Below the pieces are notes generated by a model. That model searched no databases. It was not told the origin of the DNA and saw only the letters and a list, made by a program, of their open reading frames with translations. A program made the position numbers and the translations under genes. This document shows positions 1-10,800 of a stretch of DNA of 64,000 nt, in pieces. Numbering within the stretch: position 1 is the stretch's first letter; each line of letters opens with the position of its first letter. The stretch comes from Stagnimonas aquatica (GTDB lineage: Bacteria; Pseudomonadota; Gammaproteobacteria; Nevskiales; Nevskiaceae): assembly GCF_003730135.1 (NCBI RefSeq), contig NZ_RJVO01000005.1:124001-188000 (forward strand), read 5' to 3'.

Positions 1-1253
1 CGGGACAGATCAAAGCCGCCCAGCACGCCTTCATCAGCAAGCGCTTCCAGCACCGGCGCCACCGGCTTGGGCAGGCGGATCACCGCTTCGTGGAACACCG
101 GCGCATCGAACACCCGGCTGACGCCAGGGATGGCGGTCAGCTTCGCCAGCAGCGCGGCGGTGTTGGCCATGCTGGCGCTGGCGACCTTGGCGAGACCATC
201 CGGTCCGAGCAGCGACATGTAGATCGTCGAGGCGGTGACCAAGAGACCCTGGTTGGTGCAGATGTTCGAGGTCGCCTTGCTGCGGCGGATGTGCTGCTCG
301 CGCGCCTGCAGGGTGAGCGTGAAGCCAGGCTTGCCGTCGAGATCGACGGTGCGGCCGATGATGCGGCCCGGCATCTGCCGCACATAGGGCAGCTTGCAGG
401 TCAGGAAGCCGTAATAGGGGCCGCCGGAGGACAGCGGCGCACCCAGCGGCTGACCGTCGCCGCAGACGATGTCGGCGCCCTTCGCGCCCCATTCGCTGGG
501 CGGCTTGAGCAGCGCCAGCGAAGTCGGGTTGACCAGCGCCACCACCAGCGCACCCTGGGCATGCGCCCAGTCGGTGAGGGCATCGACGTCTTCCAGCGCG
601 CCGAAGAAGTTCGGCTGGGCGATCACCACCGCCGTCGGCTTCACGCCCTCGTAGGCCTTGAGCGCCTCCAGGCTGGTCTGGCCAGTCTTGGCGTCGTAGT
701 CGACCGCCGCCTGCCGGATGCCCTGGGCGTGGGTGATGCTGTTGACCACCTCGCCGTAGTACGGGTGCAGGTTCTTCGGCACCAGCACCTTGCCACTGGT
801 GTTGACGGTATTGCAGCGCACCGCCATCAGCAGCGCCTCGGCCAGCGCCGAGGCGCCGTCGTACATCGAGGCGTTGGAGACGTCCATGCCGGTCAGCTCG
901 GTCATCATCGTCTGGTACTCGTAGAGCACCGTCAGCGTGCCCTGGCTGGCCTCGGCCTGGTACGGGGTGTAGGCCGAGTAGAACTCGCCACGGGTGGTGA
1001 TCTCCCAGACCGCCGCCGGGATGTGGTGCTCGTAGGCCCCGGCGCCGATGAAGTTGAGCGCCATGCGGTCCTGCGCGGCGCGCGCGCGCATCAACTGGCT
1101 GACCGCCATTTCTGACAGGCCTTCCGGCACCTGGGTGAGGCCCTTGCACTGCAACTCAGGGGGGATTTCGCCAAACAGCGCGTCGATGCTGGGCGCGCCG
1201 ATGGCGGCCAGCATGTCCTTGACGTCGGCGTCGGTGTGGGGAATGAACGGCAT
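1..1253 (-). CDS. gcvPA: Glycine dehydrogenase (decarboxylating) subunit 1, partial
   Basis: This is the P-protein of the glycine cleavage system, which decarboxylates glycine and passes the aminomethyl group to lipoylated GcvH. The frame is open from the ATG at 1253 to the window edge, about 417 residues with no stop. Split-type subunit 1 proteins are about 450 residues, so only the tail is missing. The start [19 protein letters not shown] and the later [20 protein letters not shown] stretch fit the N-terminal half of P-protein. From family knowledge, the PLP-binding lysine lies in subunit 2, so gcvPB is expected just beyond the window. The gene is third in gcvT-gcvH-gcvPA, 39 nt after gcvH, and should share the upstream glycine riboswitch. 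Whether P-protein is split or fused cannot be proved here, but the N-terminus resembles the split type. Confidence 0.9.
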   Translation of the reverse strand, partial: MPFIPHTDADVKDMLAAIGAPSIDALFGEIPPELQCKGLTQVPEGLSEMAVSQLMRARAAQDRMALNFIGAGAYEHHIPAAVWEITTRGEFYSAYTPYQAEASQGTLTVLYEYQTMMTELTGMDVSNASMYDGASALAEALLMAVRCNTVNTSGKVLVPKNLHPYYGEVVNSITHAQGIRQAAVDYDAKTGQTSLEALKAYEGVKPTAVVIAQPNFFGALEDVDALTDWAHAQGALVVALVNPTSLALLKPPSEWGAKGADIVCGDGQPLGAPLSSGGPYYGFLTCKLPYVRQMPGRIIGRTVDLDGKPGFTLTLQAREQHIRRSKATSNICTNQGLLVTASTIYMSLLGPDGLAKVASASMANTAALLAKLTAIPGVSRVFDAPVFHEAVIRLPKPVAPVLEALADEGVLGGFDLS

Positions 1254-1292
1254 GGATGCTCTACGAAATGAGGGGAAGCGGAATGCGCGCGC

Positions 1293-1682
1293 TTAGAGCG
1301 CGGCGATGACCTTCTCGTAACCGGCGGCGTCGAGCAGCACTTCCAGCTCGCCCGGATTGGTCACCGTCTGCTTCCACATCCAGCCGGCCTCGTAGGGGTC
1401 GGTGTTGAGAATCTCGGGCGAGTTGGCCAGAGCCGCATTGGCGTCGGTGACCTCACCGGCGATGGGCGCGTAGACATCGGAGGCGGCCTTCACCGACTCC
1501 ACCACCGCGCAGGACTCGCCCGCCGCCAGCTTGCGGCCCACTTTCGGGGTTTCCACGAACACCAGATCGCCGAGCGCGTTCTGGGCGTGGTCGGTGATGC
1601 CGATCACCACCGTGCCATCGGCCTGCAACTTCACCCATTCGTGGGACTTGGCGTACTTGAGTTCAGTCGGGATGTTGCTCAT
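1293..1682 (-). CDS. gcvH: Glycine cleavage system H protein
   Basis: GcvH is the lipoyl carrier that shuttles the aminomethyl group from P-protein to T-protein. The 129-residue length is normal. The lipoylation site is Lys65 in ESVKAASDVYAP, the family signature. I start at the ATG at 1682 (MSNIPTELKYAKSHEWVK), which matches the usual N-terminus. An upstream in-frame extension to 1748 would run into the end of gcvT and add residues the family lacks. It lies between gcvT (37 nt upstream) and gcvPA (39 nt downstream), so it is probably translated from the riboswitch-controlled polycistronic mRNA. Confidence 0.96.
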   Translation of the reverse strand: MSNIPTELKYAKSHEWVKLQADGTVVIGITDHAQNALGDLVFVETPKVGRKLAAGESCAVVESVKAASDVYAPIAGEVTDANAALANSPEILNTDPYEAGWMWKQTVTNPGELEVLLDAAGYEKVIAAL

Positions 1683-1719
1683 GGGAATCTCCAGAAAAGA
1701 TTGAAAGATGCAATCGCGT

Positions 1720-2802
1720 TTAAACCAGAATCTTGCCGTTGCGGACAAACGGCGGCTTCACCACCCGGGCCGGAACCCAGGCGCCGCGAATCTCCACCTC
1801 CACCGCGCCCTCGGCCCCGGACTCTACCCGGGCCATGGCGATGGAGGCCTTCATGGTCGGCGAGAAGCCGCCGCTGGTGGTCTCGCCGACAGCGCCGTTG
1901 GCATAGCGAACCTTCATGTGCGCGCGAACCACGCCACGGCCTTCCAGCACCAGCGCCACGAACTTGTGCGCGGACTTGCCGCGCAGGGCCTCCAGGGCGC
2001 CACGGCCGATGAAGTCGCGCTCGGCCGGCTCCCAGGCCACGGTCCAGCCCAGCCCGGATTCGAGCGGATGCTTGGACTCGTCCATGTCCTGGCCGTAGAG
2101 GTTCATGCCGGCTTCCAGGCGCAGGGTGTCGCGAGCGCCGAGCCCAGCGGGCTTGACGCCGTCAGCCAGCAACTTCTGCCAGAGCGCGACCAACTCGGCC
2201 TGCGGCAGGATCAGCTCGAAACCGTCCTCGCCGGTATAACCGGTGCGGCCGACGAACAGCTCACCCTCGTGGGCGGCCTGGAACACCACCAGCGCCTGCG
2301 CCTGAGCCGCGAGGCCAGCCGGCAGGTGCTTGAGCACGGCGGCGCGCGCCTGCGGGCCCTGCACGGCGAGGATGCCGAGATCGCGACGGGGTTGGACCTC
2401 CACCCCGAAGTCCTGGGCCTGCTGGCAGATCCAGGCCAGGTCCTTGTCGGCGGTGCCGGCGTTGACCACCAGGCGGAACCAGTCCTCGCGCAGGAAATAG
2501 ACGATCAGGTCGTCGATGATGCCGGCGTCTTCACGCAGCATGCAGCTATACAGCGCCTTGCCGGGCAGCCCGAGCTTGGCCACGTCGTTGGCGAGCAGCC
2601 GGCGCAGGAACTCGCGCACCCGGGTGCCGTGCAGGTCGATGGCCAACATGTGGGTGACATCGAACATGCCCGCCGACTGCCGCACCGCGTGGTGCTCGTC
2701 GAGCTGGGAGGTGTACTGGATCGGCATTTCCCAGCCGGCGAAGTCAACGAGGCGAGCCCCCAATTGCTGGTGGGCGGAATGCAGGGCGGTCTTGTTGAGC
2801 AT
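1720..2802 (-). CDS. gcvT: Aminomethyltransferase (glycine cleavage T protein)
   Basis: GcvT takes the aminomethyl group from GcvH, releases ammonia and transfers the methylene to tetrahydrofolate. The 360-residue length is typical. The N-terminal MLNKTALHSAHQQLGARLVD, the FDVTHM segment and the C-terminal half with GYTGEDGFEL and GLGARDTLRLEAGMNLYG are GcvT hallmarks. It is the first gene after the tandem glycine riboswitch. The ATG at 2802 directly abuts one arm of an 8-bp inverted repeat and has no obvious Shine-Dalgarno sequence, which may matter for translational control. Confidence 0.97.
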   Translation of the reverse strand: MLNKTALHSAHQQLGARLVDFAGWEMPIQYTSQLDEHHAVRQSAGMFDVTHMLAIDLHGTRVREFLRRLLANDVAKLGLPGKALYSCMLREDAGIIDDLIVYFLREDWFRLVVNAGTADKDLAWICQQAQDFGVEVQPRRDLGILAVQGPQARAAVLKHLPAGLAAQAQALVVFQAAHEGELFVGRTGYTGEDGFELILPQAELVALWQKLLADGVKPAGLGARDTLRLEAGMNLYGQDMDESKHPLESGLGWTVAWEPAERDFIGRGALEALRGKSAHKFVALVLEGRGVVRAHMKVRYANGAVGETTSGGFSPTMKASIAMARVESGAEGAVEVEIRGAWVPARVVKPPFVRNGKILV

Positions 2803-2831
2803 GGCGGCGTCCGAGGCAGTGATACGCCGCC
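2803..2831 (-). promoter_or_regulatory. Inverted repeat between riboswitch and gcvT start (candidate expression platform)
   Basis: The 8-bp arms GGCGGCGT (2803-2810) and ACGCCGCC (2824-2831) are perfectly complementary with a 13-nt loop. One arm touches the gcvT start codon and the other directly follows the 3' strand of the aptamer II P1 helix. There is no T-tract, so a translation-blocking hairpin is more likely than a terminator. This is inference. Confidence 0.5.
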
Positions 2832-2986
2832 CCTCTGTCCTTTTACCTGAGCGTTAGGGCGCCTTCGGTGGCCGCAGCGGCGGCTCTCTCCAGAGTGTGG
2901 ATCGCACGCGATCCTTTTACCTGAGCGATTCCGGGCGGATTTGCGCCTTCGGTGCCGGCCCAGGGCCGGTCTCTCTCGCGTGCGGC
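2826..2986 (-). ncRNA. Tandem glycine riboswitch (two aptamers) upstream of gcvT
   Basis: Read on the minus strand, two successive glycine aptamers are visible. Aptamer I (about 2986-2905) has GAGAGA, then CACCGAAGGCGCAAAT, then GCTCAGGTAAAAGGA. Aptamer II (about 2897-2826) has CTGGAGAGAGCC, then CACCGAAGGCGCC, then GCTCAGGTAAAAGGA. These are the conserved gcvT-motif blocks. A short P1 helix for aptamer II can be drawn between 2891-2895 and 2833-2837. The element ends about 25 nt before the gcvT start. In this family glycine binding normally turns on the glycine cleavage operon. Confidence 0.95.
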
Positions 2987-3266
2987 GCTCAGTGTAAGCG
3001 GCCGGAACGACGCTGGCGAGCAGGAAACCGCGCTGCCTACCGCCGCTCCCGGGGAGGGCACAGGGCAGGCCTCGGCCAGGGCGGGCGGAAAGACCTCGCC
3101 GGCCCCGCGACCGCGCGATTCGGGCCGCCAAGCAGCAGCGCCGCCAACCAGGCCCTGTGGGACGTGTCCCGGTTCACGGAAGCTGCATGGACGCCTCCCC
3201 TGCGTCGGCTATAGTAAATCTTGGGACCAGCGCTGCATGATTCCAGCGCACTTGAGGAGAAGAAGC
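2987..3266. other. Intergenic region between the gcv riboswitch and the tpsB-like gene
   Basis: About 280 bp separate the two divergent transcripts and no gene is convincing here. A TATAGT sequence at 3210-3215 could be a -10 box for the secretion operon, but I see no good -35. A Shine-Dalgarno-like GAGGAGAAG lies just before the ATG at 3267. The minus-strand promoter driving the riboswitch must also lie here but is not recognisable. Confidence 0.4.
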
Positions 3267-4883
3267 ATGGGAGTCGCGTCGCGCGTCTGGGCACCGGTAT
3301 TGGTCCCCGTCAGTCTATTTGCCACCCTGGCTCAGGCGGCAGACCCGCTAACCGCCGGGGCGATTTCCGACACGCTCAAGCGTGCCCCGGAGCTGCAGGC
3401 GCCCGAACCGCTGTCCTCGCCGGTGCCGCCGCCGCGCGCCGAGGCCCCGCCGGGGTCGGAGGGCAAGACCCTCACCGTCCAGCGTTTCCAGTTCAGCGGC
3501 AACACCCTGTTCAGCGATGCGCAACTGGCGGCGCTGGTCGCCGACTATCTCGGCAAGCCGGTCAGTCTGATCCAGCTCTACGAAGCCGCCGACCGCATCA
3601 CCAGCCACTACGTCGAGGCCGGCTATACCCTGGCTTCGGCCCAACTGCCGGCACAGAAGATCAGCGACGGCGTGGTGCAACTGGAAATCCTCGAAGGCCG
3701 GGTCGGCAAGGTCGTCTATGAAGGACTGAAGGGCTACCGCCCGGCCGACCTCGATGTCTATCTGGCCGGCACTGCCGGCCAGGTCTACCGTGGCGCTTCC
3801 TTCGAAGACGGGCTGCGCGACATCGACGCCCTGCCCGGCCTGGACGCCCGGGCGGTGCTGCGCCCCGGCGAAAGCTACGGCAGTACCGACATCGTCGTGC
3901 AAGGCAAGGAGACCCCCTACCAGGGCTCGTTCTTCATCGACAACAGCGGCCGCGATACGGCCGGCGAAACCCGTTTCGGCGTACAGGTGGACCTCAACAA
4001 CCCGCTGCGGATCGGCGACCAGCTCAGCCTGCTGGGCCTGCGTTCCTCCAACGATCTTCTGGAATACGGCCTGATCGGCTACTCGCTGCCCACCGGCTGG
4101 CAGGGCAGCCGGCTCAAGTTCAGCTATGGCTACGCCAAATTCGAGCTGGGCGGCGGCTTTCAAGGCGTGGCTGGCAGCAACCGCAATGGCCGGGTGGAGT
4201 TGGAAGTGCCGGTGCTGCGTGCTGGCGCCGACCAACTGAGCCTGAGCGCGGCGATCTCGGACACCAAGGCCGATACCGATTTCTCCGGCGTGCCGCTGCG
4301 CGCCACCGAACTGACGCTGCTGGAGCTGGGCGGCGTCTACACCCACCTGTACCGGGGCGGCGCCGTCAGCCAGCTGGTGGCCAGCCTGGGCAGCAACTTC
4401 CAGAAGGCCGACGCCAACGACCGCAACTCCCAGCGCATCCGCCTGGAGTTGGACGGCCAGCACATCCAGCCCATCGCCAAGCAGATCCAGCTGGTCGCGC
4501 ACGGCCTGTTCGTCTACTCGCCCGATCCGCTACCGGACACCCAGCAGCTGTCTATCGGCGGCCCGACCACGATCCGCGGCCACGCGCCTTCCGAGGCCCG
4601 TGGCGACTGGGGCTACCTGGGCTCCCTCACCCTGCGCCGCCCGTTTGCCCTGGGCAAGCTGGTTCTGACGCCACGGGTGTTCGTGGACGCTGGCCGGGTG
4701 CGCTCGCGTGACCCCAGTGGCAGCACCCCGGAACCCACGCTGGCCAGCGTCGGCGTCGGTGCCGACGCGGTGATGGACCGGGTCAGCCTCAAGCTCGATT
4801 ACGCCACCCCCAGGGACGACACCCCGGTCGGCGACGGCAAGGACAGCGGGCGCGTCTACGGCACGCTCGCCGTCCAGTTTTAA
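3267..4883 (+). CDS. ShlB/FhaC/HecB-type two-partner secretion transporter (TpsB)
   Basis: This is an outer-membrane Omp85-superfamily barrel that should export the TpsA protein encoded immediately downstream. The 538-residue protein has a signal peptide ending near LAQAA and a proline-rich linker. A POTRA domain follows at about residues 65-150 (from TLTVQRFQFSGNTLF to EILEGRVGKVVYEG), then a long beta-barrel. The conserved barrel motif appears as GGPTTIRGHAP near residue 430. I chose the ATG at 3267 because it has a strong GAGGAGAAG ribosome site and starts a clean signal peptide; the frame stays open upstream into the riboswitch. The stop is 11 nt before tpsA, so co-expression is near certain. 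Confidence 0.93.
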   Translation: MGVASRVWAPVLVPVSLFATLAQAADPLTAGAISDTLKRAPELQAPEPLSSPVPPPRAEAPPGSEGKTLTVQRFQFSGNTLFSDAQLAALVADYLGKPVSLIQLYEAADRITSHYVEAGYTLASAQLPAQKISDGVVQLEILEGRVGKVVYEGLKGYRPADLDVYLAGTAGQVYRGASFEDGLRDIDALPGLDARAVLRPGESYGSTDIVVQGKETPYQGSFFIDNSGRDTAGETRFGVQVDLNNPLRIGDQLSLLGLRSSNDLLEYGLIGYSLPTGWQGSRLKFSYGYAKFELGGGFQGVAGSNRNGRVELEVPVLRAGADQLSLSAAISDTKADTDFSGVPLRATELTLLELGGVYTHLYRGGAVSQLVASLGSNFQKADANDRNSQRIRLELDGQHIQPIAKQIQLVAHGLFVYSPDPLPDTQQLSIGGPTTIRGHAPSEARGDWGYLGSLTLRRPFALGKLVLTPRVFVDAGRVRSRDPSGSTPEPTLASVGVGADAVMDRVSLKLDYATPRDDTPVGDGKDSGRVYGTLAVQF

Positions 4884-4894
4884 GGAGATTCCGC

Positions 4895-7800
4895 ATGACC
4901 AAGCTCCGCCTCAATCCGCTGCGCGCGCCCCTGGTGTACCGCCGCTGGCTGGCGCTGGCGCCGGTACTGACGCCGGCCCTGGCCCTGGCCGGCCCCACCG
5001 GCGGCACGGTGATCGCCGGTCAGGTCAACATCGGCCAGCCGGACGCGCTCACCACCCTGGTGCAGCAGAACAGCCAGACCGCGGTGGTCAACTGGCAGCA
5101 GTTCAACGTCGGCGGGCAGGAGCTGGTGCAGTTCGTGCAGCCCTCGGCCTCGGCCGCCATCCTCAACCGTATCGTCGGCGGCAGCCCCAGCGAAATCCTC
5201 GGCAACATCTCGGCCAATGGCCGGGTGTTCCTGATCAATACCCAGGGCGTGATGTTCGGCGCCGGCAGCCGGGTGGATGTTGCCGGTCTGGTCGCCAGCA
5301 CGCTGGACATCTCCGACGCCGATTTCCTCAACGGCCGCTACGTATTGGCCGGCAATGGCAGCGGCGCCGGCGTGGTCAACCAGGGCCAGATCAGCGCCGC
5401 CGACGGCGGCTTCGTGGTACTGGCCGGTGACAGCGCCCGCAACAGCGGCCTGATCCAGGCCCGGCTGGGCGACATCGTGCTGGCCTCCGGCTCGGCGATG
5501 ACCCTGGATCTGGCCGGCGACGGCCTGATCAACTACCGCGTCGACGGCGCCGCGCTGTCGCAGGCGGCCGGCGTCGCCAACAGCGGTCAGCTGCTGGCCG
5601 ACGGCGGCCGGGTTCTGATGTCGGCAAACGTCGCGCGCGGCCTGGTGCGCGACGTGGTCAACAACAGCGGCCTGATCCGCGCCACCGGTGTCGCCGAGGA
5701 GAACGGCGAGATCGTGCTGCTCGGCGCTGGCGGCAATGTCGTCAACACCGGCAATCTCGACGCCAGCAGCACGACCTCGGTTGGCGGCAGCATCCAGGTG
5801 CTCGGCGACCGTGACATCCGCATCGAGGCCGGCCTGATCGACGCCTCCGGCGCCCAGGGCGGCGGCGAAATCCGCCTCGGCGGCGGCATCCAGGGTGGCG
5901 AAGGCCTGGTTCAGGCCGAACGTCTGTATCTGGCCGAGGCCGCCACCGTGCGCGCCGACGCCACGGTGCAGGGTGATGGCGGCCGTATTGCCGCCTATTC
6001 GCAGGATCATTCGGTGCTGGCCGGCCTGCTGTCGGCCCGGGGCGCCGGCCAGGGCGGCGACGGCGGCTTCGTGGAAACCTCTAGCCACGGCCTGCTCACC
6101 GTCACCCAGGTCCCGCAACTGAGCGGCGCCACCGGCGGTGATTGGCTGATCGACCCGCAGGACATCGACATCGTCGCCGGCAATGGCTACGGCGGCATCA
6201 GCAGCAGCAACCCCTTCGAAGCAAACAGTGACAACGCCCAGCTCGGCGTCAATCTGATCACCAGTGCTCTGAGCGGTGGCACCAGCGTCACCGTCAGCAC
6301 CGGCGGCAGCGGCAGCCAGAACGGCGACATCCGCCTGCTCACGGCGCTGGACTACAACGGCACCGGACACGGGACGCTGACGCTCGATGCCGCTGGCGGC
6401 ATCTTCCTCAACGACAAGATTTTCGACAGCAGCAGCGGCGGCGACAGTCTCAATCTCAACCTCAATGCCGGTGGCAACATCGTGCTGGGCAGCACGGTCG
6501 ATCTAGGCGCCGATGGCTATGCAAACCTGAGCGCTTACGGCGACATCGGCCTCGGCAACCTCAGTGCCGGCGAGATTCAGGTCAGCACCAGCGGAAACAT
6601 CTCGCTGGCCGCCGGCCAGACGCTGCGCTCCACCGCCTACGGCATCCATCTCACCGGCCAGTCGCTGGAACTCTCCGGCCTGCTCGACAGCGCCGGGGAA
6701 ATTTCGGTCACCGCCAGCGCCGGCAACCTGAGCGGTGGCGGTGACTACACCGCAGCCGGCTACATCGAGCTCTACGCCCACGAAAGCGGCTACGGTGGCT
6801 ACGGCGGCAGCGCCCAGCCGGGCGATCTGGTGGTCGATCAGGTGCATGCCGGCAACGGCGTCTACATCAGCGCCGCCGGCGCCATCCAGCTGGGCGCCAA
6901 CAGCGGCTACGGCGATGTCGTCTCCGCCCACGACTACCTCAGCATCTACGGCGACTCGATCCGCAGCAGCGGCAACCTCGTTGCCGTCGGCGATGGCGAC
7001 GTCAGCATCGACCTGGCCGCCAACGCCGGCAGCATCGACATCGACGGCAGCATCCAGGCGGTGTCCCAGCACGGCGCTGCCCGACTGCAGGCCGATGCCT
7101 ACCAGACCTCGACCTACGACCCGCAAACCGACAGTTACCAGACTTCGGGCGGCAATATCTCGGTCGGCTCGATCGGGGTGCGCGCCGCCGAAAGCGGGGT
7201 GGAAGGCCTGCCGCCACGCCTGGGCTACAACCTGCTCGGCTACCAACCTGCGGCGTCCGCCCTGCTCGCCGCCGACGGAAACATCGACATCGGCGACATC
7301 CGTGTCGAGAGCTACACGCCGCTGCTGTATGCCAGCTATGGCGGCAACGAGACCCTGTCGGCGGCTTCGGCGGCCCTGCTCATCAACCCCGGCTCGCATG
7401 CCAGCGCCGGTACGGTCAGTCTGGGCAAGGTCGAGGTCTATGGCTACGGCGATGCCCATGCCCTGATCCGCGGCACCGGCGCAGTGACGCTCTCTGACGG
7501 CCTGAAGGTGCACTCCTTCGTTGCCGAGTACATCCGCACCGACAACTGCGACTGCAACGATCCGCTGACCGAGACCGTCCTGTTCGGCAACGCCACCGCC
7601 GAGATCGGCGAGTTTGCCAACTACAACACCAACACCTTCGCCACCAATGGACTCGGCAGCGGCCTGGCCTCGGAGGACTTCAAGGTCAGCCTGGGCTATC
7701 TGAACGTCCGCGGCCCCAACGCCCTGGCGCGGATTTCCGCCGGCAGCCTGGAAATCGGCACCGACAGCAATCCCGAATCCGCCTCCTACGGCTCCTCGGT

Positions 7801-10800
7801 GCTGGTGCAGAGCCACATCGGCGTCAACACCCAGACCGAATACCTGGCCGAAGCCAGCCACACCGTCACCGATGCCGACGGCAATGTCGTCTACCGGGAC
7901 AACATCTCGCAGGCGCAGGCGGAGTTCATCACCAGCCGCGCCGGCGGAGAGCAGGCCAGCCAGCTCTATAACGGCAGGGTGCGCGTCGGCGGCCGCGAGG
8001 CCAGCCTGAGCCTGCAGGCTGCCAACGGCGGCAGCATCCGCGTCGCCGACGCCTTGCTCGGCACCCAGCTGGTGCGGGGCTCCATCGACGTCGAGGGCCT
8101 GGGCTATGTGGTCGACGGCGACTATTACGACTACGCCTATGGCGGACGCGGCTTTGACAGCTATGGGCTGTTCCTGCGTCCGTCTCTGATCAATGCGCCG
8201 GTCGTGACCCAGTTCGACGAAGCCAGCCCCTCGCCCTACCTGCACTGGGGCGCGGCGAGCTTCCGGGTGGTCGGCGGTGAGTTCGTGCCCTATGACGTCG
8301 AGAACCCGCAGTACGGCGGCTACCTGCAGGATGCGGCCGCCGGCAGCCTGAGCCTGGGCGGCGATCTCCGCCTCAACGGCGTCGGTGCCGCGCAGGGCGA
8401 GGTCTGGGCCGATCAGGTCAATCTCGCCGGCGTGCGGGTGAATGCCGCGCAGGGCGAGGTGTTCGGCGAAACCGGCCTGGCCTACGACTACGGCTATTAC
8501 GTAAACGTGCAGCGGGAGTACTACGAGGCCAGCAACCCGACCAGCGGCGCGGTCGACAGCTACCAGCTGCGTCGGCAGATCAGCGGCAACCACGCGGTCG
8601 AAACCCTGGGCGGCAGCGTTCAGGCGGCCACCGCCGGCCTCGCCGGCATTTCCTTCGAAGGCGCCGACAGTCTGCACATCGGCGGCGAGCTGAATGTCAG
8701 CGGTCTGTCCGCCGAGGCGGGCATCAACAGCTATGCCAGCGCCGTGGTCGACGGCGCGGTCCGCCTGGACGGCCGCCCCGATGGCAGCACGCCGGCCTAC
8801 CTGCGCGAAGACCTGAGCTTCCTCGGCTACTCCGATCCCCTGCCCCCGACCTTGCCGGATACCCACAGTGTGCTGGTCGGCGGCCGCACCGGACTCCAGG
8901 TCAACACCGAGTCGCTACGACTGAACCAGGGCGTCGACATTCGCGGCACCCTGATTGCCGGGCTGCTCATCGACTCCGCCGACGCCGTCATCACCGGCGA
9001 CGTGCGGATTGATGCCGCCACCGGGCACATCGAATCCAACAGCCCCACGGTCACCAGCGATCCCGTCAACCTGGATCTGGGACTGGCCGCGATCCGCCTG
9101 GGAACCAGTACCGGTAGCCCGGTGCGGATCGTCGACGGCGGGCTTACCGTGATCGGCGGCACAGAAGTGGACATCGGCGGACTCAATCTGATCTCCGACG
9201 GCGATGTCCGCCTCGATGCCGGCGCCAATGGCGACATCCGCCAGTCGCTGCGCGATCTGGTGGAGCAGTTCGAGCATCCGTTCACGGTAACCCCGGACAA
9301 CCGGATCAATCTCGCCGACACGCTCGATACCGAGCCCTTGCTGTCGGACCTGCTGGGATCATCCTCGCGGACCTGCTATGCCGAGATCGCAGACTGCGGC
9401 TTCGCCGTGAACACCTCGGGCTCCGCCGACATTCAACTTAATGGACAACAGATTGAAGCCGGCGCCGGACAGTTCTCGGCCGGCGGAGATTTCACCGCCA
9501 CGGCCAGCACCGGCCTGGAGATCGGCACCGTCTCCGCTGGCGCGGTCCTGACTCTGAGCAACAGCGAGTCTCTCAGCCTCAGCGGCAATCTCAGCGGTGG
9601 CACCGTCCTGCTCAGAACCGATGGCAAATTCAGTAATGCCAGCGGGCTTGTCATCGTAGCCGGAAGCGGTAGTCTCAGCATAGATGCAGGCAGCATCGAC
9701 AGCGCCGGGAACGCCGGCCTGCTCTTCCTCGGCTCGGCCGGCAGTCTGCAACTGGTGGCGGACGACATCAATCTATCGAACTACACCTTGTCGGCTGATG
9801 GTGCAGTGAGGCTAGAAGCCAACACCATCAGCCTGGGTGGCGGTTCGCTGCTAGGCGACAGCCTCAAGCTAGTTGCCCAGAGCACACTCAGCCTGACCGG
9901 GAGCGATCTCACCAGCAACAACGGCACAAGCCTGAGCGGCAACTCGGTCACGGTCAGCATCGCGCAGATTGATGCCGCCAATCTAGACATCACCAGTGAC
10001 GGCGTCCTGATTATCGAAGATGACAGTCGCCTATTCGGCTCCAACATCAATCTTGGCGGCGCTGGCCTGCTGAAGATCAATACCTCTCGAATCCATAGCA
10101 GCGGCAACCTGAATCTGACTTCCTCCGATGGCAGTGTCGCCATCGGCGATAGCAGCGAGTTGGTCGGCCACACCGTCGCATTCGTTGTCGGCGGCAACTT
10201 TAGCAACACTGGCGCGATCAGCGTCACCGCTAACACCGGCGGCCTTGCCATCAACGCCGGCAGCGTCACCAGTGGCGGCCTGCTCACCCTCCACTCAGCC
10301 GGCGATATGCGACTGGTAGCGAACAGCATCAACCTGGCTGCCTATACGCTGCAGGTCAATGGTACAGCGAGCATGGATGCCAGCAGCATCAGTCTCGGTG
10401 CCGGATCGCTCACAGGTGGCAGCCTAGCGCTGACCGCTCAAAACGCACTTAATCTCGCCGGCAGCAGCCTCGTCATTGGTAACGACGCGACACTGCGCGG
10501 CGACTCCGTCACGCTCAGCAACGCGCAGATTGGGGCCACCACACTGAACATTAGCAGTGGCGACGCTCTGCTCATCGGCAGCTCTGAACTGCGGAGCAGC
10601 GCTCTCAGTCTGATGGGCAAATCCATCGCCATTGAAGGCGGCAGCCTGTTGTCCGGCTCCGCCATCAGCCTGGGTAGCGCCAGCCTGCTGAAGATCGACA
10701 GCGCTCGAATCGACAGTAGCGGAAACCTGAGCCTGACCGCCTCCAGCGACAGCGTGGTCATCGGCAACGACAGCGAACTGAATGGCCACAACGTCCAACT

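Noticed and set aside
2952-3266. In-frame extension of the TpsB-like gene upstream to 2952
   Set aside because: It would overlap the glycine riboswitch, lacks a ribosome site, and places 105 unsuitable residues before a clear signal peptide.
6503-8866. Long minus-strand open frame (787 codons) inside tpsA
   Set aside because: It is antisense to a strongly supported adhesin gene and its composition (Ala, Val, Gly, Asp, Gln) is that of a GC-rich shadow frame.
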